Shown here: one piece after another, positions 37,528 to 47,013 of the stretch
Position numbering within the stretch: the stretch's first letter is position 1
Layout: every line of letters begins with the position of its first letter
NCBI GenBank assembly: GCA_963828825.1
Contig: CAWHGF010000007.1
Span: 1,240,001 to 1,304,000 of the forward strand
Source: Bog-473 sp963828825
GTDB lineage: Bacteria; Actinomycetota; Acidimicrobiia; Acidimicrobiales; RAAP-2
DNA: 64,000 nucleotides
Direction of reading: 5' to 3'
Notes under the pieces: generated by a model
The model's database searches: none
Told to the model about the DNA's origin: nothing
The model's input: only the letters and a program-made list of their open reading frames with translations
Made by a program: the position numbers and the translations under genes

Positions 37528-38835
37528 CTAGGTCGGTTCCCAATACCAGCCGTTGTCGTCCTCACAGATAATGGGCTCGCCGTTTTCCGCTCGACCCGTT
37601 ACCCCGTGGTCGTCGTCACGGCAGTACTCTCCCGGCCTGTAGCACCCGCCCTCGTCGTCGATCGGATAGCAATTACCGGATCCCGCGGTGGTCGGTGGCG
37701 GAGGAGCTGACGTGGTTGGAGGAATCGTCGTAGGGGCGCTCGCCGCCTCTCGCTGACCGCCCGAGATGTCGCTGTACAGACTGATGCTCAACGGTGCCAG
37801 TACCGCTGTCGACGATGTGATCAGTCCCAGCTCGCGGTTGTAGTCGAGGCTCGCGGTCGAAAAATTCTCCGACCCGATGAAGGCCTTTGCACTGTCGACG
37901 TCGATCACCTTGGCATGGATGTACAAAGCCGACGCCGTATCTGCATACAGTACGACGTGCACTCCGGCGGACTCGAGCTTGGCGAACGCCGAATCCCAGT
38001 CGGAATCCGAAGTCATGACCACGGTGACGCTGACGCCCCGTTGCGCGTCCGCCTCAAGGGCGTTCTCGATGGCGGAGGAATCCATCTCCTCGTTCTCCAC
38101 CACCACACTGTGGACGGCGGAATCGATGAGTGTCACTAACTGTGGTGCAGACCCAGGGCTCCAGACCAGATCCGTGCCCGATGGCCCGGACGACGGAGCG
38201 GCCCCAGACCAGTCCGATCCGAACACCGACTCGATGGCTGCCACATCGGGCGGCTGGCTGTCCATGACCACGAAATCTCTCGTCGTCGGGTAGTACTCCG
38301 ACGTGAGGTTTCCGGTCATGATGGCCGACTCGGAACTATCGACCGTGATGGTTTTCTGGTGGAAGATCTGTGAGTCGTTGGCCCACCGGACTGAGACGCC
38401 AGCCGCCGATAGGGCCGAGTACGCAGCCTGATTGACCGATCCTCCGCTGTAGTCATGGTCCAGCAGGACCCTCACCTGTACCCCCTTCTGGTGGTCAGCG
38501 ATCAGGATCTGTTCGGCAGTCGCATCCGACAGCTCGTACATCGTCATGTCGAGGCTCTGTCGTGCAGAGGACATGAAGTTGTAGATGGGAGTAATGTCAG
38601 CTTGCGGCTCGACGATGAGTGACAATCTCGCTGGAGCGACGGTGCTCGCCGTCGTGGATGGCAGAGTGCTCGTCATAGCGCCCGGTGACGTCGTCGTCAC
38701 GCCACTCTGTGTCGGACCAGTGGCGCCATGACTACTTTCCTTCGCGGACGCGGTGCAGGCGGCAGTAAGCATTGCGAGAACGAAGAGGCCGATGAAGCAG
38801 AGCCGCCCCAACCTCGGCGCACCGCTCGATCTCAT
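37528..38835 (-). CDS. Phospholipase D-like (HKD) lipoprotein
   Basis: A 435-residue exported protein. The N-terminal signal LCFIGLFVLAMLTAACTAS ends in a lipobox, so it is probably lipid-anchored. A Ser/Thr linker leads to two PLD half-domains: the first HxK in FHQKTITVDSSESAIMTGN and the second in YIHAKVIDVDSAKAFIGSEN, each with the downstream N or S/N. A Thr/Pro-rich spacer precedes a small Cys-rich tail (CYPIDDEGGCYRPGEYC). The fold suits a phosphodiesterase, such as a phospholipase, cardiolipin-synthase-like enzyme or secreted nuclease. I chose ATG 38835 for AAGG just upstream; an ATG at 38865 would put ten extra residues before the signal. Confidence 0.87.
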   Translation of the reverse strand: MRSSGAPRLGRLCFIGLFVLAMLTAACTASAKESSHGATGPTQSGVTTTSPGAMTSTLPSTTASTVAPARLSLIVEPQADITPIYNFMSSARQSLDMTMYELSDATAEQILIADHQKGVQVRVLLDHDYSGGSVNQAAYSALSAAGVSVRWANDSQIFHQKTITVDSSESAIMTGNLTSEYYPTTRDFVVMDSQPPDVAAIESVFGSDWSGAAPSSGPSGTDLVWSPGSAPQLVTLIDSAVHSVVVENEEMDSSAIENALEADAQRGVSVTVVMTSDSDWDSAFAKLESAGVHVVLYADTASALYIHAKVIDVDSAKAFIGSENFSTASLDYNRELGLITSSTAVLAPLSISLYSDISGGQREAASAPTTIPPTTSAPPPPTTAGSGNCYPIDDEGGCYRPGEYCRDDDHGVTGRAENGEPIICEDDNGWYWEPT

Positions 38836-38907
38836 TTGCCTTGAGTGCTCTCTCAGCTGGGGCATTCGCCATCCCGTGATGGGACGGGAATATCAGGCCT
38901 CCGCAAC

Positions 38908-40809
38908 TCATCTGCCGTCAGGGACATCAGCTTCTATCGGCGGAAGGAGGCTCGCGTCGAGATCGAGCCAGTCCCGCAGGGCAGCGGTGGCGCGTACGTC
39001 GTCTTCGTTGTAGTCGAGGATCCATTGGCGCGCCTCGGCACGAAGAGCGGCGTTCGCGCCTGCCGTCGCGTCGGCATAGCGGACCATGGCGAGGGCTCCA
39101 CCAACATCATCTCCTCGCCACGTGAATCCGGTCAGCGGGGCGACCGTCTTGAGCCCCATGCTGGGGAGGCCCGTAACGAGCTGATCTTTGACGATCGGGA
39201 GCAGGTCGACCCATTGCTCGCATCGGATGAATTCCTCGACGTCGTCTTCGATCCCGCATAGTCCTCCCAGGCGGCGCAGCTGCCCGTTCTCGGCCCCCTG
39301 GCTGTAGCAGTAGGCGCGGAGGGTGACGCCCCTCCGTGCGGCCTCCTTCCGGACTTCGGAGAACCACTCCCAGAAGTCGAGAAACGCCTCGATCTCTGCG
39401 ACGGCGATATCGGGATTCCACGATACGAAGGGGACGAATGTCGACGATTCAGGGCCGGCGGCGTCACGGACGTTGAGCAGCGCTCCCCACAGGTAGCAGC
39501 CCTCGTTCACGCTCTCCATGTCGACGTCTATCTCGATATCCGCCCGGGGCACCGCAACCTGGTCGATCCCGCGCCGGCGGTAGGCCGGAGAGGGCCCGAT
39601 CCGCGCTCGTGCGTTGTCGATCTGCTGGGCAAGGTCGCTGAGACCAGCGTCGCCGAAGCTGGCAGTCAATGTGTCGATACGGGCAAGGTCGGCGGCGACA
39701 CAGATGCCCTCGCTCACGAGTCTCTCCGCCTGCTTGGGTCGCCGGGCCAGCAGGTCCGTCACAGGAGTCGACGGATCAGCCATGCGTGCCCTCTCCTCGA
39801 GGTGCTCGAGATCGACCTTCCAGCCGATGAGTCGGGCGGTGGCGGAGTCCAGCGAGGCCAACTCTTGCAGAGTCGTCACGCCGCGGACGAGGTACTTGCG
39901 CCGCTTTCCGACCGTCACAGCCGGCAAGAGGCTGACGTCGCCCGAATGCTCCATTTGCTCGGAGCACCATGCCTGCCAGCCACAGCCGTCGCACTCGGGC
40001 ACGGCGATCGGCTCGGCCAGGAGAGGTGACTCCGGATCGGACAGGTGCACCAGCGATGCGTCGACGACCGCCATCCGGTGAGCGAACTCGAGGTCGTACG
40101 CCTCCATGGTCGACAACGGCTGAGGCGGTGGGTCATCGATGTATTCCGTGAGACCCCACCTGGGTGCGTCGAGGTCGTGCCACACGACCAGTTCCTCGCG
40201 CCCCGCGACGCCTGCCCAGCGGCCCAGGCGGTAGGCGTGCCCGGACGCCTCGAGCATCCGTTGGTAGTGCGCGAGCTGGATGAGATCGGGCCAGCGCCAC
40301 TGGGGCTCCATCTCGAGGTCCGGACCGGATGGTCCCAGGAAGAGCGTCTCGAGGTTCGAGGTGATGGCGCCCGCCGCATCCCCGTTCTTCTTGGTCTGCA
40401 GGGTTCCGTGATGCTTCACGTCCACCGGGAGGTAGCCAAGGGTCGTCGCGCTCGGGTCGATGACGTCCGAACGGACGAGGAGGTCGGGCTCACCGGCGCG
40501 GTGCGCCGACTCATCGACGGGCAGCCTGCCGCCGATCACCAGCGGGACTCCGCGCTCCAACGCGCCGAGAGTCGACGCCTCGCGCGGACTTCTGGACAGG
40601 TCGCCGTCGATGACGACCGCATCGGGGACGGCCATCACGAGCATCTCGAACACTTTGGCCTCGAAATCCCGGCCTTCCCGCCCGAGCATGGCCATGAATG
40701 GTGAGCGGGGCAGTGGCTCACACGGGTACAGGATGTCCAGTTGGACGGCCTCAGGGCACGTCTTCGCCAGGTAGGCCCCCTGCGGGGGTATCGCGCTCAC
40801 GGTGCCCAC
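38908..40809 (-). CDS. TM0106-family RecB-like nuclease
   Basis: A 633-residue protein. The N-terminal half is a PD-(D/E)XK nuclease: HRAGEPDLLVRSDV and LGYLPVDVKHHGTL give the D...(D)xK residues, and a cysteine cluster ECDGCGWQAWCSEQ probably holds an iron-sulfur cluster with an upstream Cys. A helix-hairpin-helix-like region precedes a C-terminal RNase H-like exonuclease fold starting EIDVDMESVNEGCYLWG and ending DYNEDDVRATAALRDWL. This order defines the TM0106 family, related to Cas4 but not itself proof of CRISPR. GTG 40809 is the start. It stands alone between the PLD lipoprotein and a broken HAD gene; no cas genes are near. Confidence 0.88.
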   Translation of the reverse strand: MGTVSAIPPQGAYLAKTCPEAVQLDILYPCEPLPRSPFMAMLGREGRDFEAKVFEMLVMAVPDAVVIDGDLSRSPREASTLGALERGVPLVIGGRLPVDESAHRAGEPDLLVRSDVIDPSATTLGYLPVDVKHHGTLQTKKNGDAAGAITSNLETLFLGPSGPDLEMEPQWRWPDLIQLAHYQRMLEASGHAYRLGRWAGVAGREELVVWHDLDAPRWGLTEYIDDPPPQPLSTMEAYDLEFAHRMAVVDASLVHLSDPESPLLAEPIAVPECDGCGWQAWCSEQMEHSGDVSLLPAVTVGKRRKYLVRGVTTLQELASLDSATARLIGWKVDLEHLEERARMADPSTPVTDLLARRPKQAERLVSEGICVAADLARIDTLTASFGDAGLSDLAQQIDNARARIGPSPAYRRRGIDQVAVPRADIEIDVDMESVNEGCYLWGALLNVRDAAGPESSTFVPFVSWNPDIAVAEIEAFLDFWEWFSEVRKEAARRGVTLRAYCYSQGAENGQLRRLGGLCGIEDDVEEFIRCEQWVDLLPIVKDQLVTGLPSMGLKTVAPLTGFTWRGDDVGGALAMVRYADATAGANAALRAEARQWILDYNEDDVRATAALRDWLDLDASLLPPIEADVPDGR

Positions 40810-40833
40810 AGACCAGCCCGCATTGGCGAGAAT

Positions 40834-41200
40834 CTAGGTCTCGCCTGTCTCATGCTCTTGGATCCCGCCACCGTGCCGGCGTACGAAGTCCTCCACGGCA
40901 TCGAGCTGCTGAGGCAGGAGGCCGGTTTCGCCTTCAGGAGCGATCAGGAGACGGGGAAGGGCCAAGCTTGCCGCCCAATCCCTCGCGGTCACGGGACCGT
41001 CCTGGAAGAAGTCGAGGTCGTCGTCGATCCAGACGAATGGTCTCGGGGTCGCACTCGACGGCACGCCGGACTTCGAGGAACTTCCAGTCCAGGCCCCACG
41101 ACTCGGCCTCGTCGCGCGTCTCCGAAACCATCGAGAACACTCCCCCGGACGGAATTCGCGCGGTCGGACTCGACCCGTATTCGCAGGCGATCAGACGCCA
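40834..41200 (-). pseudogene. Broken HAD-domain relic
   Basis: The C-terminal part of a HAD hydrolase of the type found with RNA-repair proteins can be read: RPFVWIDDDLDFFQDG and ARDWAASLALPRLLIAPEG, ending at 40834. A piece upstream (SWGLDWKFLEV) is in another frame, one extra base away. The N-terminal nucleophile motif DxDxT is not found, so this is truncated as well as frameshifted. It is squeezed between the TM0106 nuclease and the propeller gene. Confidence 0.5.
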
Positions 41201-41291
41201 CGGGGATTGCAACACCACTGGCTCGCCGCTACGCTCCGCACCCGGCGCGGCAACCCCTCCCGGGCGGTTGGGAACGCGAGGAGGTTCCGGC

Positions 41292-42979
41292 ATGGGACGA
41301 CTACGAACGCTTTCGCGGATCGTGGCGCCCGCACTCGGCGTGGTCCTGGCGTTCTCCCCGGTGTCGGCGGCCTCCGCCGGGCAACGCGGCGTGGCCCACG
41401 ACGATCACGCAACGTCCCCCCCGGCCTTGCTGCAGAGGCCGGAGCACTCAACGGCATCGCCGCGATGCGTGGTGGAGCCTGGGCCGTGGGTTACTCGGGC
41501 AATGGTTCGGACTCCAAGGCCCTGACGCTGTATTGGAACGGCACGCGTTGGCGGCCCGAACCGAGCCCGAGCCCTCCCGATGCCGTGCTCCACAGTGTGG
41601 CCGCCACGTCTCCCACCAATGTCTGGGCTGTCGGCTCCAGCGGTACCTATCCGGCCCCCTCCAGGACCTTGATCCTGCACCGGACTGGGAAGAAGTGGCA
41701 GCAGATGCCGAGCATTCCCGGCTCGCTCTCCGCGGTGGCGGCGACCTCGCCCACCAATGCCTGGGCCGTCGGTTCGACGAACAACAATGACGCGCTGATC
41801 TTGCATTGGAACGGCAAGGAATGGCAACAGACGCCGAGCCCCGCCGGGGTGCTTGCGGGGGTGGCGGCGACTTCGCCCAGCAACGCCTGGGCCGTCGGCT
41901 CTACGAAGAGCTTTAACACGTTGATCCTGCACTGGAACGGAAAAACGTGGCAGCAGATACCGAGCGCGAATCCTGGCATCGAGCAGCATGTCAACAACTT
42001 CTTGATCGGCGTCGGGGCCTCGAAAGAGCAAACGGCCTGGGCGGTTGGCGATGGCACCGACTGTGGCTGTGGTCCTGGCACGAGCTTGATTGAGCGGTGG
42101 AACGGGAAAACGTGGGGGCAAGTGCGAACTCCTACGTTCGGAGGTGGCACCGACGTCTCTGCCGTGGCGTCTCTCTCGTCGAGCAGAGGATGGGCGGTCG
42201 GACAGAGCGGCTCGGGCGACGGCCCCACGAACGGCGTGATCCTGGAGTGGAACGGATCCGCCTGGATACATGAGCACGTTCCAGGCCTCGAAGCTGAGGT
42301 TGGCGCCCTCTCCGGTGTGGCCGCAACATCTCGCTCCAACGCCTGGGCCGTCGGATGGGAGAGTCCCGTCAGTATCACTAGCGCTGAGGCCAGCGCGGGA
42401 CCCGGTGACTACGGCACCCCCGAGATCTTGATCCTGCACTGGAACGGTTCGGCGTGGACGCCCCAGACCGCCCTCGGCCCGGCCAACACGCCAGCGGCCG
42501 CCGCGACGACAACGACGACGACGCTCGCGCCAACAACCACCACGTCCTCGACCACCACGACCACTACCGCGCAATCCACCCCGACGACTTCTCCGTCGAC
42601 GCCGACCACCAGTGGCCCCCTCCTCGGAAGCGCGGCGTGGGGTCAGGCGCTGGGCTCGTTCGGCGGAATCAGTGGCTTCGGTGAGGTGGCTCCCGCCAAC
42701 ATCACTTTGGGAGAGACTCTGCCGGCCCCACAGTTGGACTCCATCTCGTGGTCGAATTGGGGCGACCCCGAGGCGACCGGCCAGGGCCAGTCTGTCGACG
42801 GGACGAATCAGAGCGGACCGATGTCGAGTTGGCCGCTCGAGCCCATCACCGTGGTCGCGTTCGACCTAGGGAGTTGTAGTGGCGGTCCGCCGGCGTACGA
42901 GGAGGTCGAGTGGTACTTCCCCGGTGACGGGCAGACCTTCGACCCGAGCAACGCCACCAACGCCTGCACCGGGGACTAG
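41292..42979 (+). CDS. Secreted repeat protein, beta-propeller-like (one frame break in a C run)
   Basis: Restored length is 562 residues. A signal peptide MGRLRTLSRIVAPALGVVLA starts at ATG 41292 behind GAGGAGG. After a missing C in the C7 run at 41416-41422 the frame enters about seven repeats of 40-50 residues, each with the core VAATSPTNAWAVGS followed by LILHWNGKxWQQ, a pattern seen in Kelch/YncE-like propellers of actinobacteria. A Thr-rich linker (TTTTTTLAPTTTTSS) precedes a C-terminal domain of about 130 residues with Trp-rich segments. Likely an extracellular or wall-associated binding protein. The C run makes either a sequencing error or phase variation possible. Confidence 0.82.
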
Positions 42980-43018
42980 GTCTACACCCGCCGTAGGCAG
43001 GGGCTGCCACCGGCGGGA

Positions 43019-43672
43019 TCAGTCCCCCGACGCCGCCCGGCGCTCATCCTCGGTGTACTCGAGACTGTGCGCCTCGCCCTTCCGCAGCCGTCGATAGGCG
43101 GCTGACGCAGAGGACATGGCGCCGGTGACACCCTGTGCCGACTTGTCGAACGTCAGCGACGCCCCGCCGTCCACGCCCAGGCCCCTTCCTTCCTGGACCG
43201 CATCCTGGTCGGCGCCGAGAAACGTGAAGTGCCAGCCCTCGGCGTTCCGGGCCTTGACCGAGTCCATGACCTGGAGCCGGCTCCATTCCTGGCTGGCGTT
43301 CTCGAGCCCGTCCGTGATCACGGCGAAGATCACGTTCGTGGGGCGGTCCTTCGGGCTCATGCTTTCGATCCGGGAGTGGACCATGGCGATGGTGCGACCA
43401 ATGGCATCGAGCAGCGCGGTCATTCCCCTGGGGACAAGCCGGTAGGGCGCCATCTCGGCCGCCGGGACACCGTCGGCCACCACCTCGTAGGCGTTGTCGA
43501 ACTGAGCCAGGGTCACGAGGCACTTGCCCTCCTCGCGGGCCTGCTCCTCGATCAGCGTCTTGATGCCGCCATCCATGTCGTCTTTGATGTCCGCCATGGA
43601 GCCGCTCCGATCCACCACGAGGGTGAGCAGCGTCGTGCCGGTTTGCTTTGCGACCTTCTTCGCTGCGGTCAT
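43019..43672 (-). CDS. VWA-domain protein
   Basis: A 217-residue protein with a single von Willebrand factor A domain. The metal-ion-dependent adhesion site is complete: DRSGSM near residue 22, the threonine in RGMTALLDAIG, and the aspartate in FAVITDGLENAS. No signal peptide or membrane anchor, so it is cytoplasmic. The ATG at 43672 overlaps the stop of the upstream HTH-like gene (ATGA), so they are co-translated. VWA proteins with such partners often assist AAA ATPases or stress responses (TerY-like), but no ATPase is next to this pair. Confidence 0.88.
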   Translation of the reverse strand: MTAAKKVAKQTGTTLLTLVVDRSGSMADIKDDMDGGIKTLIEEQAREEGKCLVTLAQFDNAYEVVADGVPAAEMAPYRLVPRGMTALLDAIGRTIAMVHSRIESMSPKDRPTNVIFAVITDGLENASQEWSRLQVMDSVKARNAEGWHFTFLGADQDAVQEGRGLGVDGGASLTFDKSAQGVTGAMSSASAAYRRLRKGEAHSLEYTEDERRAASGD

Positions 43673-44013
43673 CGTTCGTCCTCCTTCTGGCGATCAGACG
43701 ATCGCCGCTTCGTCGGCTTGCTCTCGGAGGGGCTCGGCCTGGCCTCTTTGATCAGCTGGTGCGCACGGGTCGGGCTGACGCCCAGCTCGCTCGCCAGTCC
43801 CCGGACGGAACCGGCGGAGTCGTAGGCGTCCGCTGCCGCCTCCGCGCGCAGAGACGAGAGCTCCTCAACCGCCTTCTGGTACTTCTCGAGCTCGTCAGTC
43901 GCCCGCCGGTACCGCTCCCGGGGGTCGGGCACACTCTTGAGCCAACTCAGGAAGGTCTCGTTGTCGTCGGACCCGGCGGTGACTGGGACCACCGGCTCCT
44001 CTTTGTCTTCCAT
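43669..44013 (-). CDS. Small helix-turn-helix-containing protein
   Basis: A 114-residue acidic-then-basic protein. The N-terminal half is helical (FLSWLKSVPDPRERYRRATDELEKYQ), then SVRGLASELGVSPTRAHQLIKEA reads as a helix-turn-helix, followed by a Lys/Arg/Ser-rich tail. It is coupled by ATGA to the VWA gene. The ATG at 44013 sits 10 bases after a good -10 element, so the mRNA would have almost no leader. An upstream ATG at 44037 would lie within the promoter spacer. Likely a DNA-binding regulator of its own operon. Confidence 0.75.
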   Translation of the reverse strand: MEDKEEPVVPVTAGSDDNETFLSWLKSVPDPRERYRRATDELEKYQKAVEELSSLRAEAAADAYDSAGSVRGLASELGVSPTRAHQLIKEARPSPSESKPTKRRSSDRQKEDER

Positions 44014-44023
44014 GTCCAGGGGG

Positions 44024-44052
44024 ACTGTACAGATCATCCGTGCCTCTGTCAA
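44024..44052 (-). promoter_or_regulatory. Sigma-70-type promoter for the HTH-VWA pair
   Basis: On the minus strand, TTGACA (44052-44047) is followed after 17 bases by TACAGT (44029-44024). The ATG lies 10 bases further on, which predicts a leaderless or near-leaderless transcript, a common actinobacterial arrangement. Confidence 0.6.
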
Positions 44053-44483
44053 GGGGGACTGAACGGCCCGACGGATTTCTGCTGATCGCCAACGGGATAA
44101 ATAGAAAGTGGCGTACACCGCTGACATATTGGGCCTCACCTGGGCAAATGCATGTTCGAGTGGGGAAATCGGAAATCAAGTGAGCAATGGTGTGCCTGTT
44201 AAGCGTTGTTTTGCGTGGCGTGGGGCACGAAATCGACCGGAATTGGTCAAGGGCACGCTGGGGCGCGGCGAAGTTTGCGTCCTCCGGCAGCCAAGCTGAA
44301 ACGGCGGTCGGCTCCGCCTTCTCGGTTCTTCTAAGGCGATTTTGAGAAGAAGACTGGTTCAAACGCGCCGAATTCCGTCAACGGAAGGAGCGCCGTTTCT
44401 GCGGTCTTCTAATGAGTCACTCAGAAAGATCGGGTGAGGGAGATCATGAGGCGTTATCGAGTGTCGCCTGCGTGGCATCACTT
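44053..44483. other. Non-coding stretch between the HTH gene and the M24 pair
   Basis: Noticeably less GC-rich than its surroundings. I see no gene. An inverted repeat TTCTTCT (44326-44332) / AGAAGAA (44345-44351) lies about 130 bases beyond the end of the leftward M24 genes and may help end their transcript. Confidence 0.45.
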
Positions 44484-45653
44484 CTAGAAGTCGAAGCAAG
44501 CTCTCCGGGTCAGGAGCTCCGAGCCGTCGGAAGCAATGAGCACCGTGGCGCGTTCCAGGCAACCACCAGTGCCCTCCGCACTCACCCACGATTGCACGCA
44601 CAGGACCGAGCCCTCCTCCAACGGCGCGGCATGTCCCCGGCCCAGCCCGATCACCGGCGGCTCAGCTCCGAGGCCGAGGCCGTGCGCCAGGACGACCGGC
44701 GGGGCGGCCTCTCCCGTCTGCTGCCAGGCGCGGTGGAGATCGGCACCGGTCGCCCCCGCACGGCTCACCTCGAGGAGTGCGTCCAGCCCGTTCCCGCATC
44801 GCTCGGCCAGCGAGGCGGCGCCGGGCGGTGCCGCCAAACCCGCGAGAACGGTCGCGCCCACGTCAGCCTCGTAGCCCGCGTAGAGGGCGCCGGGGGAGAG
44901 GACGATCAACTCCCCGTCGCCGATGGGCCGGTCCCGAGTGAGGACGCGGAAGTCGACCGCGCCGCGAGTCGGCGTCGCGAACGCGACGCTCTCACTCGCT
45001 GGTGCGGGCACGCCGAGGCCGCCGATGCACTCGTAATAGGCGGCCAGTAGCCCGCGTTCGCTCACTCCGGGCTCGACACGCTCGCGCATCCACTGGAGGG
45101 CGGCCTCCGCGAGGGCGGCGGCGGTCCGCAGGCAGGTGAGCTCGTCGCCCGTCTTCGTCCGTCGTGCCCGCCAGAGAGCCGGTCCGGCGTCGACGACCTC
45201 GGCCGCGGGCGCCACGTTGTGGAGATGCTGGGCGAACATGGGAGTGAGGCCGTCGGTGCCCACCCTGCCGGCCCTCGCGAGGCCGGGGATTGCCTTCAGG
45301 GCGGCGAGAAGGTTGGCAGGGTTCCAGGTGAGCGGATAGAGGTCCTCGTGTTTGATTTCGGGCGGCACGCCCTCGTCCCAGATGGACAAGAGGTGCACTC
45401 GCTCGGTCTCCGGGACCACCACGCTGGCCGGGCCGAAGGGCGCGCTGCCCGCCCTCCAGAGTTGGCGGGCCCCCGAGGCGTAGCGCACGTTCGCCGGGCG
45501 ACCGAGTACGAGCGCGTCCATCCCCTCGGCTGCCAGGGCGTCGAAGAGCCGCCGGCGCCGCTCCCGGCGCAGCCGCGCGAAGTCGACGCGGGCCGAGTCC
45601 TCGAGGGCCATGGTCCCGACGCTTGCCTCCCGGCTCCCGCCGACGGGTGTCAT
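44484..45653 (-). CDS. M24 peptidase-fold protein lacking two metal ligands
   Basis: A 389-residue creatinase/prolidase-like protein. The N-terminal domain has MDALVLGRPANVRYASGARQ; the pita-bread domain starts near residue 165 (TKTGDELTCLRTAAALAEAAL). Where active M24 enzymes have the first metal Asp there is Ser (LIVLSPGALYAGYEADVG); the second Asp is present, the His is present in LAHGLGLGAEPP, the first Glu is replaced by Gln (VLCVQSWV), and the last Glu remains (LERATVL). It is therefore probably inactive or altered in metal use. Its ATG overlaps the stop of an intact M24 gene (ATGA), suggesting a heteromeric pair. Confidence 0.83.
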   Translation of the reverse strand: MTPVGGSREASVGTMALEDSARVDFARLRRERRRRLFDALAAEGMDALVLGRPANVRYASGARQLWRAGSAPFGPASVVVPETERVHLLSIWDEGVPPEIKHEDLYPLTWNPANLLAALKAIPGLARAGRVGTDGLTPMFAQHLHNVAPAAEVVDAGPALWRARRTKTGDELTCLRTAAALAEAALQWMRERVEPGVSERGLLAAYYECIGGLGVPAPASESVAFATPTRGAVDFRVLTRDRPIGDGELIVLSPGALYAGYEADVGATVLAGLAAPPGAASLAERCGNGLDALLEVSRAGATGADLHRAWQQTGEAAPPVVLAHGLGLGAEPPVIGLGRGHAAPLEEGSVLCVQSWVSAEGTGGCLERATVLIASDGSELLTRRACFDF

Positions 45654-46878
45654 CGAGTCATCTCGAAGGGGTCGTAGGTCGAGCCGCTGAGCGGAACCCA
45701 GCCGGTGTCCGTGACGGCGACGATGTCCTCGGCGCGGTACCCCCCGGCGCCGTCGTCCCAGATAACGGGTTCGAGAACGACCACCATGCCGGGCTCCATG
45801 ATCTGGGTGTCGTCGAACTCGGGGCCGAGGTCGGTGCCGACGAGGGGCATCTCGGCACTGTCGGTCCCCACGCCGTGCGCCAGGTAGAAGTGCTCGATCC
45901 ACGGGCGGACGCCATCGTTCGCCGTCGTCGCGGCCTCGCCGAGCACGCTCGCGCTGACGCCGGGCGTGAGCACCTCGAGGACCGCATCCACGACGTGGCG
46001 CCATCTGCGGAACTGCTCGCGCTGGCGGGGGGTCGGCCCAGGGTCGGCACCGGTGATCCAGGTCCGGCCGTAGTCGGATGCGTACCCCTGCCACAGGATG
46101 CCGGCGTCGACCCAAATGACATCGCCCTCTCGCAGGATGCGGTCGGTGGTCGCCGTGGGGTAGGCGAGATCGCCGTGAGAGGTCCACGGACCCTGCTCCT
46201 TCCACGAAGGCATCACCTGCCAGATCGGGTCGATGCTGGCCGCCGAGGCACCGAGCTCGAACGCGCGGCGCAAGAAGACGGCGCTCAGATCGCTCTGGCG
46301 GACACCCGGTCGCAGGGCCTCCCGGACGGTGACCATGGCGAGCTCCGAGATGCGCTGCGCAGTCCGGATGCAGGCGAGCTCGTCGGGAGTCTTGCGCAGC
46401 TTCGCCGGAGCGAGCGCGGCACGACCGTCGTACCAGTCATAGACCCCGAGATGCCGCAGCATGGGGTGTGTCTGGTCATCGACGGCCAGCCGCGAACCGG
46501 CTGGGAAGTGATCGGACAATGCCGTGACGAACTCCTCGATGCCGTCCTCGAGGTCGGGGAAGAGCGGTCCGTGGACGTGATTCTGCGGGAGTTCGGGCGG
46601 GAGTACGTCGCTGGCCGTCGTGTACACGTGTGGTGCGTCTTCCCCCTCGCGACCACGACCACCGGACGAATGAGACCGGCCCTGCCGCCGTCGTCACCCG
46701 GCATGGCGAGGCCGGCTGCATAGGTGACAGCACTGGTGCTCAACAGCAACATTCCGTCGAGACCCTGGTTGACGAGCTCGTCCTGCAGGCGAGCGAACCG
46801 CTCAGCTCGCATGCGCGGGAGGTCAGGGCTGTCGTGAATGGTCCGCCCGTTCACTGTGCCTGTTGCCTGACCACCCAT
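45650..46878 (-). CDS. M24 family metallopeptidase, Xaa-Pro dipeptidase-like (one frame break)
   Basis: Restored length is about 409 residues. The N-terminal frame has LDGMLLLSTSAVTYAAGLA; a missing G in the G run near 46642-46648 precedes DAPHVYTTASDVLPPELPQ. The metal site is complete: VIWVDAGILWQGYASDYGRT gives two Asp, FYLAHGVGTDSAEMP the His, VVVLEPVIWDD one Glu and YRAEDIVAVTDTG the last Glu. The family cleaves N-terminal residues before proline or related amides. ATG 46878 has GAGGG upstream. It is followed without a gap by the degenerate paralogue and diverges from a P450. Confidence 0.86.
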
Positions 46879-47013
46879 CGCTAGCACCCTCGTCAAGAAC
46901 AGAACCCGGTGTCAAGCGGACGAGTCGGTCGCCCTCGGTTGGAACGAGCTGCCGGGCACGACGGTGCGGTGCCCGTTGACGCGTGCCCGCCCGGCAGACG
47001 AGGATCATGGGCC

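Noticed and set aside
38908..40809. Nuclease as Cas4 or a CRISPR component
   Set aside because: The length, added RNase H-like domain and lack of cas neighbours fit the TM0106 family.
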